Assembly (NCBI GenBank): GCA_028671895.1
Contig: JAPMAC010000221.1
Span: forward strand, 2,418,001 to 2,482,000
Source: Oenanthe sinensis
Taxonomy: Eukaryota > Streptophyta > Magnoliopsida > Apiales > Apiaceae
DNA length: 64,000 bases
Reading direction: 5' to 3'
Part shown: one piece after another, positions 43,584-54,539 of the stretch
How positions within the stretch are numbered: the first letter of the stretch is position 1
Layout: each line of letters opens with the position of its first letter
Position numbers and translations under genes: made by a program
The notes under the pieces: model-generated
Seen by the model: the letters and a program-made list of their open reading frames with translations, nothing else
What the model was told of the DNA's origin: nothing
Databases searched by the model: none

Positions 43584-45225
43584 ATGGGTTTTAATCCACT
43601 TTTTACCATACTTAAGGATAACAAACTTACTGGACCTAACTATATTGAATGGAAACGTAATTTGGACATTGTGTTGACTGCTGAGGAGTACAAATTTTGC
43701 ATTAATGAACCCAAGCCAGAGGAGCCTGCTGAGAATGCTTCTGAAGTTGAGAAGGAGTATTATAAGAAGTGGATTAAGGCTGATGAGATGTCGCGATGTT
43801 ACATTCTGGCAGCAATGTCAGGTGTTTTGCAGCATCAGCATCAGGCTATGGCCACTGCTTCAGATATGCTCTTTAATCTCAAAGAACTTTTTGGAGATCA
43901 GAATAGGGCTGCAAGGCAAGTAGCAATGAAAGCTTTAATGAACACTTAGATGGCTGAAGGGACACCTGTAAGGGATCATGTTCTCAGGATGATGTCACAT
44001 CTGAATGAGATGGAGATCCTTGGTGCTGAGGTTGATGGGGAAACCCAGATCGATATCATCCTTATGAGTTTACCCAAAAGTTTTGAGCAGTTCCGCTTGA
44101 ATTACACCATGAACAAAAGGATGTATAGTCTTGCGGAACTTCTGACAGAACTTCAGGCAGCTGAAGGATTTTTTCAGCAGAGTGTTCAAGTCAATGTGGC
44201 TGAGAAACCTTATTCTTCTAAGCCGAAAGCCAAGAAGAAGAAAAAGGCTCAGACACAGAAAGTTGTGAAAGCTGTGGGAGTTCAAGGTGGTGCTGTGAAA
44301 AAGCCCAAGGGCAAGTGCTTCAGGTGCAAGCAGTCGGGTCACTGGAAACAGGATTGTCCTCTTCCTAAGAAGAAAAACAATACTGGTATGTCTCTTTCTC
44401 TAGTTACAGAAACATATATAGCGGCTATATCTACGAGCACTTGGTGTGTAGATACAGGAGCCACTGATCATGTTTGTAATTCTATGCAGGGGTTCCAGCA
44501 ATCCAGAATGCTTAGAGATGGCGAGATATATGTGTTCATGGGAGATGCTACGAAAGTAGCAGTAGTTGCAGTGGGAGATGTTAATTTATCTTTTGGTGAT
44601 GATAGGAATTTGGTTTTGAACAATTGTCTTTATGTACCTTCGTTTAGAAGGAATTTAATTTTGGTTTCTAAACTTGCTTTGGATGGTTATAATGTTTGTT
44701 TGGATCATAATGTTTCAATTATGAGGAATAAACTAGTTATATGTTCTGGTACATTGCAAGACAATTTATACATAATCACTCCTAATCAACCTGCACTGCA
44801 ACTACAACATAGGGTATTAAATAACACATCTTCTATCACTACTAAAAGAAAGGAACCTTCTTCTTTGAACCAAACATATCTTTGGCACTTAAGATTAGGT
44901 CATATTAACTTGAGGAGGATTGAAAGACTGGTAGTAGATGGGCCTTTAGGCTCATTGGCAGTGGAGCCATTTCCAATCTGTGAATCCTGTTTGGAAGGTA
45001 AAATGACCACTAGGCCTTTTAAGGCAAAGGGGAATAGAGCCAAAGAAGTGTTAGAATTGGTTCATACTGATTTATGTGGACCCATGAATATTCAAGCAAG
45101 AGGTGGTTATGAATATTTTGTCACTTTTATTGATGATTATTCTAGATATGGATACATTTATTTGTTGCGCCGTAAATCAGAGTGCTTTGACAAGTTCAAG
45201 GAGTACAAAACTGTAACGGAGAAGC
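43584..45225 (+). pseudogene. A3 gag, nucleocapsid, protease and start of integrase
   Basis: The gag start ATG at 43584 gives MGFNPLFTILKDNKLTGPNY, homologous to the B start. A TAG at 43947-43949 replaces the CAG (Gln) of A2. Beyond it the frame is open: zinc knuckle CFRCKQSGHWKQDC (about 44320), protease WCVDTGATDH (about 44440), HHCC region WHLRLGH ... CESC (about 44884-44992), first catalytic Asp VHTDLCGP (about 45060) and the second integrase block to 45225, where element B interrupts (TSD GAAGC). The last part of the apparent reading frame (to 45359) belongs to the B LTR. Confidence 0.9.
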
Positions 45226-46781
45226 TGAAAGTGTTTGTCCTAAATCCAATCATGTATGATGAGTTAGGAAGAACTTTCTTGTATTCTTATTTGATTTCAT
45301 TAATATTAATAAAAGATTATTTGTTTTATTACGGGCTTTATCTGTTTAAAGTGTCTTAAATAAGATGTTCCATAGTTTAGAGTGAAGCTTCTAGAATTAT
45401 AATGAGATTATAATAGTGAGATCTAGAAGATGATGACTCTTGACTTAAACAGTTTCTGATCATAGGATAACTAATTGGAAGTTAGTGAATCCGCAAAGAT
45501 TGGTACATACTATGCTTGCTCCTTTAAGGAGGATGTCTGTTCTCATAGGCATTTGTGTGGTGACACTATAGCTAGTATGTAGGTGCTTATTAAGAAATAA
45601 GTTCACTGAACGTGACTCGATAAATTGAACAACTAATGGAGTTTACTCATGTGTCAATAGTTGTTCACTAAGTGATAGTTGTGCAAGTATCCTTCGACTT
45701 GAGATCGTTAAAGTTATCTTGTATATAATGAACTATGTTTTGGTTTAGTCCTTAGTCTCAAGGACATCCATTAGGTCTATTCCGGGCATAGGGATTTGTG
45801 TATGAAGATAGTTAACGTCAATAGAGGATCCACCCCTTCCAGTATGGGAAGAGAATATCCTATGTTATTCTTAGTATGCGAGTTCTGGAATCTCTGGCCA
45901 GAGTGAATGAAATTAGAAAGGAGTTTCTAATTTGCATTAATATGAACTTTGCACTATGAATAAGAAAACATATGATTAAATTTAATAGGCTTGACACGAG
46001 TTCCATGCCTTGTATTTAATCGGGATATTGTAGGGTGGAAGGAATTGATTGTGCGGTAACTAGTCACTGACAGGTTCTTGGCAGTGAATTCATATTATCC
46101 GGATAGTCGCGATATGTTGAGAAGCATCACTCACGATGTAGAATAAATATAATTAATCAGTTAATTATATTTAATGAATTATTAGAATTCATATAAATAA
46201 TAAATAAAAAGATTATTATTATTTATTTCTACTACCGGCTTAATATTGAACCTACATGGTCACACCATAAAAGAATATTTTCTTTGATGAAAAGATTTAA
46301 ATTATGAGAGAGAGAATTATTTTCTAAATAGTTTAGAAAAGGAAATAATTATTAAAATAGTTTTAATTATCATTAAAGCATTTTATTATAATATGGGGTT
46401 TAATATAATAATATATATTGATATATTATTTATAGGAAAAACCCTAGGATAGTCCTATAAATAGAATGAGATGCATCATTCTAAGAACACACTTCTAGGT
46501 TTTGGAGAAAACACAAGCCTCCATCTCTCTCTCTCTTTTCTCTCTAAAAGGTTTTAGAAATTATTTGAAGATCTTCATCAAAGGAAGAATTCTTGGTGGA
46601 TACAGGTAGAGTACTTCACACTCTGAGAAGTAGCTGCTAGGATCTCTTGTTCACACACTTGGATCGCTTTAAAGGTATGGTTTCGATTCCATCTCGATTT
46701 ATATGATAATATGCGATCATATATATGAGTTTACGGTAAAAATTGTAATATCACGCTTCCGTACCTCCGTAAATTCCTTCA
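45226..46781 (+). repeat. Element B 5' LTR
   Basis: TGAAAGTGTTTGTCC to AAATTCCTTCA. TATA box TATAAATAG at 46456-46464, with CATCATTCTAAGAACACAC about 25-35 bases downstream as the likely transcription start region. Confidence 0.95.
46456..46464 (+). promoter_or_regulatory. Element B TATA box
   Basis: TATAAATAG in the 5' LTR, preceded by AAAACCCTAGG and CCTA and followed by a pyrimidine-rich leader start. The same block is present in the 3' LTR near 54214. Confidence 0.65.
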
Positions 46782-46782
46782 A

Positions 46783-46795
46783 TGGTATCAGAGCC
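46783..46795 (+). promoter_or_regulatory. Element B primer binding site
   Basis: TGGTATCAGAGCC begins two bases after the LTR end, complementary to initiator methionine tRNA. Confidence 0.92.
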
Positions 46796-49044
46796 AGGTT
46801 ATGCATATAGAGATTCATGTAAAAAATTTCAGATTTTTTGGAGCATGTATGGATTTATTATGATTTTTGCAAGTTTATTTAGATTTAATTATGAATTAAT
46901 TCGAAATATTTTTTGCATGAGATTTTGACCACTGATCTGGATTCTTCAAGTGTTATGGATCATCTGGGTATTTTTTTCATAATTTTCTGATGTATAGATT
47001 ATTTGTTATGAATTTTTTAAAATTGTTTTAATTAAAATTCATGTAATAATTATGCATGTTGAAAAATATGGATTAATATTTGCACTAGGACCCTTGGCTG
47101 ATCTGGTTATTTTAATTTGCTGTTGGATATCAAAAATGATGTTTTTATGTTTTTTTATTAATTTATTAATTAATAGTTAATTAATTTATTAATATTAAAA
47201 TATAAAGATATTAATAGTAGTTAATCTGCTGTTAATATATATATAAAAACGGCTATATACAGTAAAGGTAGTAACGGCTGACATCCAACGGTCCAATTTT
47301 TTTTCTATGTCAGCTGCTGTCACGCGCGCGTGGCGCACAGACGAGCGTAAGGGCTATTGCGCATTCAAGGAATGCGCAACAGGGTCTGTTACGCATTTAT
47401 GAAATGCGTTACAGACGGTAACGCATACGACTCACGCGTTACACCGGAAAATTGGCTTTAATGGCTGTAACGCGTGTGATAAATGCGTTACGCCCCTCCT
47501 GTCCACATTAAATTTGATTTTTTGGGAGTTCCGTAACTCCGATTTGGGCGTGCAATATATCGTTGGATTCGTTTTTCCGAGATGGATTTAATGGAGTGGT
47601 CAAATAATTTTAATATAAAAGTTTTGAACTGTCCATATTCCCTAAAGTGTTTTAAAGCATGTATTAATTGTTTTAATTTTTACTATAATAAATCCATACA
47701 TCATTATATCATTGTATGACATGATATTTCTTGCATGCTTACTTGTTTATTTAATTTTATATATGAGATATATGCCTAGATTTACCATGCGATGATAGAT
47801 TTAGGTGAACCTAAATCAACATAAGGCGTGCTCTAGAAAATCTAGAATAGGAATCGTTTCTTGCCCTAACAATAATATTATATATACAATCATGAGATTC
47901 TTGTGTTTGCGAAACACGTAATTAAATATGAATTTTCAATATTGAGAGAAAGGATGATTCTGTCTAAGAAAGGGGTATTAAGTGACGCCTCTTGACAATG
48001 CTCCCCCCGATCTGGGAATTATCCGATTATCGATTATTGGTTTGAAATATTTAATTTAAAAGGAAGAATCTCTTTATAATATGATTATGATTGTTAAATA
48101 ATATTGTTTAATTAATAATAGTTGATAATTATTTATTTATGAAATAAATAATCAGTTAACAAATTTTATTAATTGATTAAATAAGATTTATTCGATTATA
48201 AAATAGTAAGGATGTGATCTTAATATTATTAATTATTGATTTAATTTAAGAAATTAAATTAAGGGAGATATTTATTTTCTAAAAGGGTTTAGAAATAGTA
48301 TTAATAATTAAAAGAGTTTTGATTATTAATTAATTATTTGGTTAGTAATTGTAATACTTTATAGAAAACATTTAATTAAAATTTGTGTCTATAAAATATG
48401 TGTAATTATAAACCTTATAATAAAAATCCCTCTTAATTAAAAATAATATCAAGTAGTAATTGGGCAATGACACAACGGGCTTGTGTCGGTCATAGCCTTC
48501 CAACATGATAGAAAGTAGTTCTTATTTTTGAATCATTGTCGTTTCGTGCTACAGCCGAGGGCTTTGATTTCGAAATAAGAAATACTTGTCTATTACATAT
48601 AGATGTATACAATGAGTTAGAATCTAATAGTCGTTACGTGCCACAGCCGTGGGCAGTTGGAGACTGATTCAGTTGTATGAAATGTTGGGTTAGACTTGAC
48701 TTAGAATATTGAGTTTGTTGTGCCACAGCCGTGACTCAATTATTCAAGAGGCTAAAGTTTTAATTAGGGAATGACATGAGATGTTATTGACAAGAGTTGT
48801 CTGCCTACTGAACATCACATGGCGTTTCGTGCTACAGCCGAGGTTGTGTGATGGAATGTAGGATCCCTATTCCCACTAGCATTATGAATGCTTAATTTTT
48901 CACTTAGAGGGTTGTATAAATTAGATAAACTAGGGGGAGCCACTTATGAATAAAGACCCGATTCATATAGTGTTTTAATAATGAAATTGATTATTTACTA
49001 AGTGTTGTTATGTGTTTGTCATTTACAGATCTTAGATATACATC
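46796..49044 (+). promoter_or_regulatory. Element B untranslated leader with stem-loop array
   Basis: About 2.25 kb without a long ORF. It contains a perfect hairpin GATTTAGG/CCTAAATC (47798-47817), a block ATCATGAGATTCTTGTGTTT (47889-47908) identical in the D leader, and GCCTCTTGACAATGCTCC (47987-48004), similar to the A leader. The region 48469-48860 holds five stem-loops, four of them presenting CGTGC(T/C)ACAGCCG(A/T)GG or a close variant; see findings. TTTACAG shortly before the gag ATG resembles a 3' splice site. A CG-rich stretch with TGCGTTACG-type repeats lies at about 47330-47500. Confidence 0.6.
48469..48860 (+). repeat. Array of stem-loops with a conserved loop in the B leader
   Basis: Stem 1: GACACAA/TTGTGTC (48469-48487). 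Stem 2: CTTATTTTTGAATCA with TTGATTTCGAAATAAG (48521-48579). Stem 3: ATACAA/TTGTAT outside GAATC/GATTC and AGTC/GACT (48607-48678). Stem 4: GAATATTGAGT/ACTCAATTATTC (48704-48745). Stem 5: CATCACA/TGTGATG (48813-48853). Loops of stems 2 to 5 carry the conserved CGTGCTACAGCCGAGG-type sequence while the stem sequences differ, the pattern expected for conserved RNA structure. Confidence 0.65.
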
Positions 49045-52000
49045 ATGTCTTCTGCACTATCACTACGAAGCATATTAGATGCTCACAAGTTGACTGGTCC
49101 AAACTTTGCTGATTGGCTTCGAAACCTGAGAATTGTTCTTAGGGCTGAGAAGTTGGACTATGTGCTGAACTCACCAGTACCCGATGCTCCTGCCGAAGAT
49201 GCTCATGATGATGAGCATGTAACTTACAGGAAGTGGATGGATGAAGCAAATGTTGCTCAGTGCATCATGCTGGCATCTATGAACTCTGAGCTGCAAAAAC
49301 AGCATGAGAACATGGATGCTCATACCATTCTAGTACGCCTACAAGAGTTGTATGATGTACAAAGCAGGACTGCTCGATATGAGATATCGAGGGAGCTATT
49401 CCGTTGTAGAATGGCGGAGGGATCATCTGTGAATGATCATGTGCTTAAGATAATCAATCTGATTGAGCGTCTTGGGCAACTTGGTTTTGTCATGGATGGG
49501 GAGTTGAGCCAAGACTTGGTCTTGCAATCACTCCCAGATTCGTTCTCGCAGTTTGTTGTGAACTTTCACATGAACAAATTGGATGTCAGCCTGCCTGAAC
49601 TCCATAACATGTTGAAGACTGCTGAGTCGAACTTTCCCTCTAAGAAAGGTTCTGTTTTTCTGATTGGTGGTAGATCCACTTCCAAGAAAAGGAAGTGGAA
49701 TCCTCCCAAGAAGAAGAAAGTAGGTGAGAAGAAGCCAGTTCCACCAAAAGCTGAAGACCCCAAAAGCAAAGTTGTTTGCTTTCACTGTAACAAGGTGGGG
49801 CACTGGAAGAGGAACTGTAAGGTTTACCTTGCAGAACTGAAAAAGAAGAAGGGTAGTGAGACTGCCGCTTCTGGCTCAGGTATGTTTATGATTGAAGTAA
49901 ACATGTCACTAAATCAAATTTCTACTTGGGTATTAGATACCGCCTGTGGTTCTCACATTTGCAATTCATTGCAGGGACTAAGGGATAGTAGGACTCTTGA
50001 GGAAGAGGAGGTTATTCTGCGGATGGGCAATGGAGCAAGAGTTGCTGCTGTATCTGTAGGATTATTTGATTTACATATGCCTACGGGCAAGACTATTGTT
50101 TTAAATAATTGTTATTTTGTTCCCTCGATTGTGAGGAATATTATTTCTATTCCCATGTTAGACAAGGCTGGATTTTCGTTTATTATTAAGAATAATGAAT
50201 GTTCAATTCTTAGAGATAATGTTCTTTATGGTAGTGGTCTTTTGAATAATGGTCTGTATGTATGTGACGTAGAGCATAGTTTACTACAAATTGAACATAC
50301 TAATAAAAGGAAAAGGGATGATGAAAATCTCACATATTTATGGCACTGCAGACTTGGTCATATTAGTGAAAATAGACTACGGACATTGCACAAGGAAGGG
50401 TTACTCGAACCTTTTGATTTTGAATCATATCCTACATTTGAGTCTTGTCTATTGGGAAAAATGACCAAATCTCCATTTAGTGGACATGGAGAAAGGGCTG
50501 CAGATTTGCTAGGATTGGTACACACAGATGTATGTGGACCGATGTCTACGCATGCCATGGGGGGTTTTTCGTACCTCATTACTTTCACAGATGATCGATC
50601 TAGATTCGGATATGTGTATTTGATGAAACACAAATCTGAAGCCTTTGAAAAGTTCAAAGAATATAAGTATGAAGTAGAGAAACAAACCAAACATAGTATT
50701 AAAACCATTCGATCAGATCGAGGTGGTGAATACTTGAATGGAGAATTTCTAGATTATCTCAAACAAAATGGTATAGTCTCTCAATGGACTCCTCCATATA
50801 CTCCACAGTTAAATGGAGTATCAGAAAGGAGAAATCGAACTTTGTTAGACATGGTTCGATCCATAATGAGCTATGCAGATCTTCCAGTATTCCTATGGGG
50901 TTATGCATTGGAAACCTCAGCATATTTACTGAATAAGGTGCCTTCCAAATCTGTTCCTCAAACTCCGTATGAGATATGGAAAGAAAGGAAACCGAGTCTT
51001 AAACACGTTAAGATATGGGGATGTCCAGCTTATGTCAAGAAAGTTGACCCTGATAAACTGGAATCTCGATCTGTAAAATGTAGATTTGTGGGATATCTTA
51101 AAGAGACTTTAGGGTATTACTTTTACACCGATCATAGGGTGTTTGTCTCCAGACATGCTACCTTCTTGGAAAAACAGTTTATCCTTGAAGGAAACAGTGG
51201 GAGCAAAATAGAACTTAATGAAGTTCAAGAAACACAAACTACTACAGTTCAAGAGGAAACACCTGTTCAGACTGAACAACCTTCTGTGGAACAACCCATT
51301 CGTAGGTCAGAGAGAGTGTCTCGCCAACCTGAGAGGTATTATGGCCTTGTCATTGAGAATGACAATGAGTTAACAATCGTTAATGATGACGACCCAATGA
51401 CCTATAATGAGGCTATAAGTAGTATTGACTCAGAGAAATGGCTAAGTGCCATGAAATCCGAAATGGATTCTATGTATACCAACCAAGTATGGACTTTGGT
51501 TGAAGCACCCAAGGATGTGAAACCTGTAGGGTGCAAATGGATATACAAAAGAAAGATTGGAGCGGAAGGCCAGGTGGAGACCTATAAGGCCAGGCTCGTG
51601 GCAAAAGGATTCAAACAAAGGCAAGGGATTGACTTTGATGAAACTTTTTCGCCTGTAGCCCTGCTTAAATCAATTCGGATTTTGCTTGCGATTGCAGCTT
51701 ACTATGACTATGAGATCTGGCAAATGGACGTGAAAACGGCCTTCCTCAATGGGAAACTTGAAGAGGAAGTGTATATGACACAGCCAGAGGGTTTTGTTTC
51801 CAAAGGGAATGAACACCTAGTGTGCAAGCTGCTACGAACCATATATGGATTGAGGCAAGCTTCTCGTAGATGGAACATCCGTTTTGATGAGACAATCAAA
51901 GAGTTTGGTTTTATCAAAAACATAGATGAACCATGTATCTACAAGAAGGTTAGTGGGAGCGCGGTAACATTTCTTGTGTTGTATGTGGATGACATACTTC

Positions 52001-52968
52001 TTATAGGAAATGATATACCGATGCTTCAATCAGTCAAAGTGTGGCTATCAAAGAACTTCACTATGAAGGACTTGGGAGAAGCATCCTACATTCTCGGTAT
52101 AAAGATCTATAGAGATAGATCTAGAAGAATGATAGGTCTTACCCAGGGTACATACATCGAGAAAGTGCTTAAAAGATTTAGCATGGAAAACTCCAAGAGA
52201 GGTCTCATGCCGATGAGCCATGGAGTGTCCCTTTCCGAGAAAATGTCTCCTAAGACAGCTGAGGAAAGAGAGCGTATGAGTAAGATTCCTTATGCTTCAG
52301 CAATAGGATCTATCATGTACGCGATGATATGTACTAGGCCTGATGTTGCTCATTCAATCAGTGTGATGAGCAGATATCAGTCCGATCCAGGTGAAGAACA
52401 CTGGAAAGCAGTAAAGAACATCCTTAAGTACTTGCGAAGGACTAAGGATATTTTTCTTGTTTTTGGTGGTTCTGAATTGATAATAGAAGGTTATACCGAC
52501 TCTAGTTTTCAATCAGAATGTGATGATAGCAAATCTATGTCAGGGTACGTGTTTACTCTGAATGGTGGTGCGATTAGTTGGAAGAGTTCCAAACAGTCTA
52601 CAACGGCTGACTCCACAGCGGAAGCAGAGTATATAGCTGCAAGTGAGGCTGCGAAAGAAGCCGTTCGGATGAGGAAATTTGTTTCTGAGTTGGGAGTTGT
52701 TCCTAGTGTTGAGCAGCCTATTGTATTGTATTGTGATAACAATGCAGCAATAGCACAAGCCAAGGAACCTAGGTCTCATAAAAATTCCAAACATGTTTTG
52801 CGGCACTTTCATTTGATTAGGGAGATCATAGAAAGGGGAGATGTCAAAATAGAGAGAGTTGACACACATAACAACATAGCAGACCCACTTACAAAGCCGT
52901 TGTCTCAGATTCTTTTTGATCGTCATAAAAGGAAGATGGGTATTACTTACCAGGGTAATTGGCTTTAG
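49045..52968 (+). CDS. Element B gag-pol polyprotein (1307 aa), open but with altered key residues
   Basis: The frame is uninterrupted. Gag starts MSSALSLRSILDAHKLTGPN; zinc knuckle CFHCNKVGHWKRNC is at about 245. The protease triad reads D298-T299-A300, where A3 has DTG. Integrase HHCC begins WHCRLGH (about 433), but the first Cys of the CxxC is Phe465 (FESC; A2 has CESC). The DDE residues are present in HTDVCGP, RSDRGGEY and VSERRN (about 493, 557 and 594). RT has MDVKTAFLNG (about 895) and YVDDILLIG (about 980). RNase H has YTDSSFQSE, STAEAEYIAAS and CDNNAAIAQAKEP (about 1152, 1191 and 1230). Despite youth and an open frame, the element may be unable to process or integrate by itself. The alternative is that DTA is the normal state of its lineage. 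Confidence 0.93.
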   Translation: MSSALSLRSILDAHKLTGPNFADWLRNLRIVLRAEKLDYVLNSPVPDAPAEDAHDDEHVTYRKWMDEANVAQCIMLASMNSELQKQHENMDAHTILVRLQELYDVQSRTARYEISRELFRCRMAEGSSVNDHVLKIINLIERLGQLGFVMDGELSQDLVLQSLPDSFSQFVVNFHMNKLDVSLPELHNMLKTAESNFPSKKGSVFLIGGRSTSKKRKWNPPKKKKVGEKKPVPPKAEDPKSKVVCFHCNKVGHWKRNCKVYLAELKKKKGSETAASGSGMFMIEVNMSLNQISTWVLDTACGSHICNSLQGLRDSRTLEEEEVILRMGNGARVAAVSVGLFDLHMPTGKTIVLNNCYFVPSIVRNIISIPMLDKAGFSFIIKNNECSILRDNVLYGSGLLNNGLYVCDVEHSLLQIEHTNKRKRDDENLTYLWHCRLGHISENRLRTLHKEGLLEPFDFESYPTFESCLLGKMTKSPFSGHGERAADLLGLVHTDVCGPMSTHAMGGFSYLITFTDDRSRFGYVYLMKHKSEAFEKFKEYKYEVEKQTKHSIKTIRSDRGGEYLNGEFLDYLKQNGIVSQWTPPYTPQLNGVSERRNRTLLDMVRSIMSYADLPVFLWGYALETSAYLLNKVPSKSVPQTPYEIWKERKPSLKHVKIWGCPAYVKKVDPDKLESRSVKCRFVGYLKETLGYYFYTDHRVFVSRHATFLEKQFILEGNSGSKIELNEVQETQTTTVQEETPVQTEQPSVEQPIRRSERVSRQPERYYGLVIENDNELTIVNDDDPMTYNEAISSIDSEKWLSAMKSEMDSMYTNQVWTLVEAPKDVKPVGCKWIYKRKIGAEGQVETYKARLVAKGFKQRQGIDFDETFSPVALLKSIRILLAIAAYYDYEIWQMDVKTAFLNGKLEEEVYMTQPEGFVSKGNEHLVCKLLRTIYGLRQASRRWNIRFDETIKEFGFIKNIDEPCIYKKVSGSAVTFLVLYVDDILLIGNDIPMLQSVKVWLSKNFTMKDLGEASYILGIKIYRDRSRRMIGLTQGTYIEKVLKRFSMENSKRGLMPMSHGVSLSEKMSPKTAEERERMSKIPYASAIGSIMYAMICTRPDVAHSISVMSRYQSDPGEEHWKAVKNILKYLRRTKDIFLVFGGSELIIEGYTDSSFQSECDDSKSMSGYVFTLNGGAISWKSSKQSTTADSTAEAEYIAASEAAKEAVRMRKFVSELGVVPSVEQPIVLYCDNNAAIAQAKEPRSHKNSKHVLRHFHLIREIIERGDVKIERVDTHNNIADPLTKPLSQILFDRHKRKMGITYQGNWL

Positions 52969-52982
52969 TCCAAGTGGGAGAT

Positions 52983-54539
52983 TGAAAGTGTTTGTCCTAA
53001 ATCCAATCATGTATGATGAGTTAGGAAGAACTTTCTTGTATTCTTATTTGATTTCATTAATATTAATAAAAGACTTATTTGTTTTATTACGGGCTTTATC
53101 TGTTTAAAGTGTCTTAAATAAGATGTTCCATAGTTTAGAGTGAAGCTTCTAGAATTATAATGAGATTATAATAGTGAGATCTAGAAGATGATGACTCTTG
53201 ACTTAAACAGTTCCTGATCATAGGATAACTAATTGGAAGTTAGTGAATCCGCAAAGATTGGTACATACTATGCTTGCTTCTTTAAGGAGGATGTCTGTTC
53301 TCATAGGCATTTGTGTGGTGACACTATAGCTAGTATGTAGGTGCTTATTAAGAAATAAGTTCACTGAACGTGACTCGATAAATTGAACAACTAATGGAGT
53401 TTACTCATGTGTCAATAGTTGTTCACTAAGTGATAGTTGTGCAAGTATCCTTAGACTTGAGATCGTTAAAGTTATCTTGTATATAATGAACTATGTTTTG
53501 GTTTAGTCCTTAGTCTCAAGGACATCCATTAGGTCTATTCCGGGCATAGGGATTTGTGTATGAAGATAGTTAACGTCAATAGAGGATCCACCCCTTCTAG
53601 TATGGGAAGAGAATATCCTATGTTATTCTTAGTATGCGAGTTCTGGAATCTCTGGCCAGAGTGAATGAAATTAGAAAGGAGTTTCTAATTTGCATTAATA
53701 TGAACTTTGCACTATGAATAAGAAAACATATGATTAAATTTAATAGGCTTGACACGAGTTCCATGCCTTGTATTTAATCGGGATATTGTAGGGTGGAAGG
53801 AATTGATTGTGCGGTAACTAGTCACTGACAGGTTCTTGGCAGTGAATTCATATTATCCGGATAGTCGCGATATGTTGAGAAGCATCACTCACGATGTAGA
53901 ATAAATATAATTAATCAGTTAATTATATTTAATGAATTATTAGAATTCATATAAATAATAAATAAAAAGTTTATTATTATTTATTTCTACTACCGGCTTA
54001 ATATTGAACCTACATGGTCACACCATAAAAGAATATTTTCTTTGATGAAAAGATTTAAATTATGAGAGAGAGAATTATTTTCTAAATAGTTTAGAAAAGG
54101 AAATAATTATTAAAATAGTTTTAATTATTATTAAAGCATTTTATTATAATATGGGGTTTAATATAATAATATATATTGATATATTATTTATAGGAAAAAC
54201 CCTAGGATAGTCCTATAAATAGAATGAGATGCATCATTCTAAGAACACACTTCTAGGTTTTGGAGAAAACACAAGCCTCCATCTCTCTCTCTCTTTTCTC
54301 TCTAAAAGGTTTTAGAAATTATTTGAAGATCTTCATCAAAGGAAGAATTCTTGGTGGATACAGGTAGAGTACTTCACACTCTGAGAAGTAGCTGCTAGGA
54401 TCTCTTGTTCACACACTTGGATCGCTTTAAAGGTATGGTTTCGATTCTATCTCGATTTATATGATAATATGCGATCATATATATGAGTTTACGGTAAAAA
54501 TTGTAATATCACGCTTCCGTACCTCCGTAAATTCCTTCA
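52983..54539 (+). repeat. Element B 3' LTR
   Basis: 1557 bp, preceded by the polypurine tract CAAGTGGGAGAT and followed by the GAAGC target copy and resumption of A3. Confidence 0.95.

Larger units (their letters stand above)
45226..54539 (+). mobile_element. Element B: complete young copia retrotransposon in A3 integrase
   Basis: 9314 bp. LTRs are 45226-46781 (1556 bp) and 52983-54539 (1557 bp), differing by about seven substitutions and one indel. Target duplication is GAAGC (45221-45225 and 54540-54544); the empty site is visible in A2 at about 33371. Then PBS, a leader of about 2.2 kb, one 1307-codon gag-pol ORF, polypurine tract CAAGTGGGAGAT, 3' LTR. Gag start, RNase H end and PPT resemble those of A and D, so the three are related lineages. 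Confidence 0.97.

Noticed and set aside
45226..45359. Extension of the A3 gag-pol frame beyond 45225
   Set aside because: This part is the B LTR; the frame is open by chance. The same applies to the frame at 54461, which starts in the B LTR.
48469..48860. CRISPR-like array or tRNA cluster because of the regular repeats
   Set aside because: Spacing is irregular (about 70-110 bp), the repeats are degenerate, the context is a plant retrotransposon leader, and no tRNA fold was seen.
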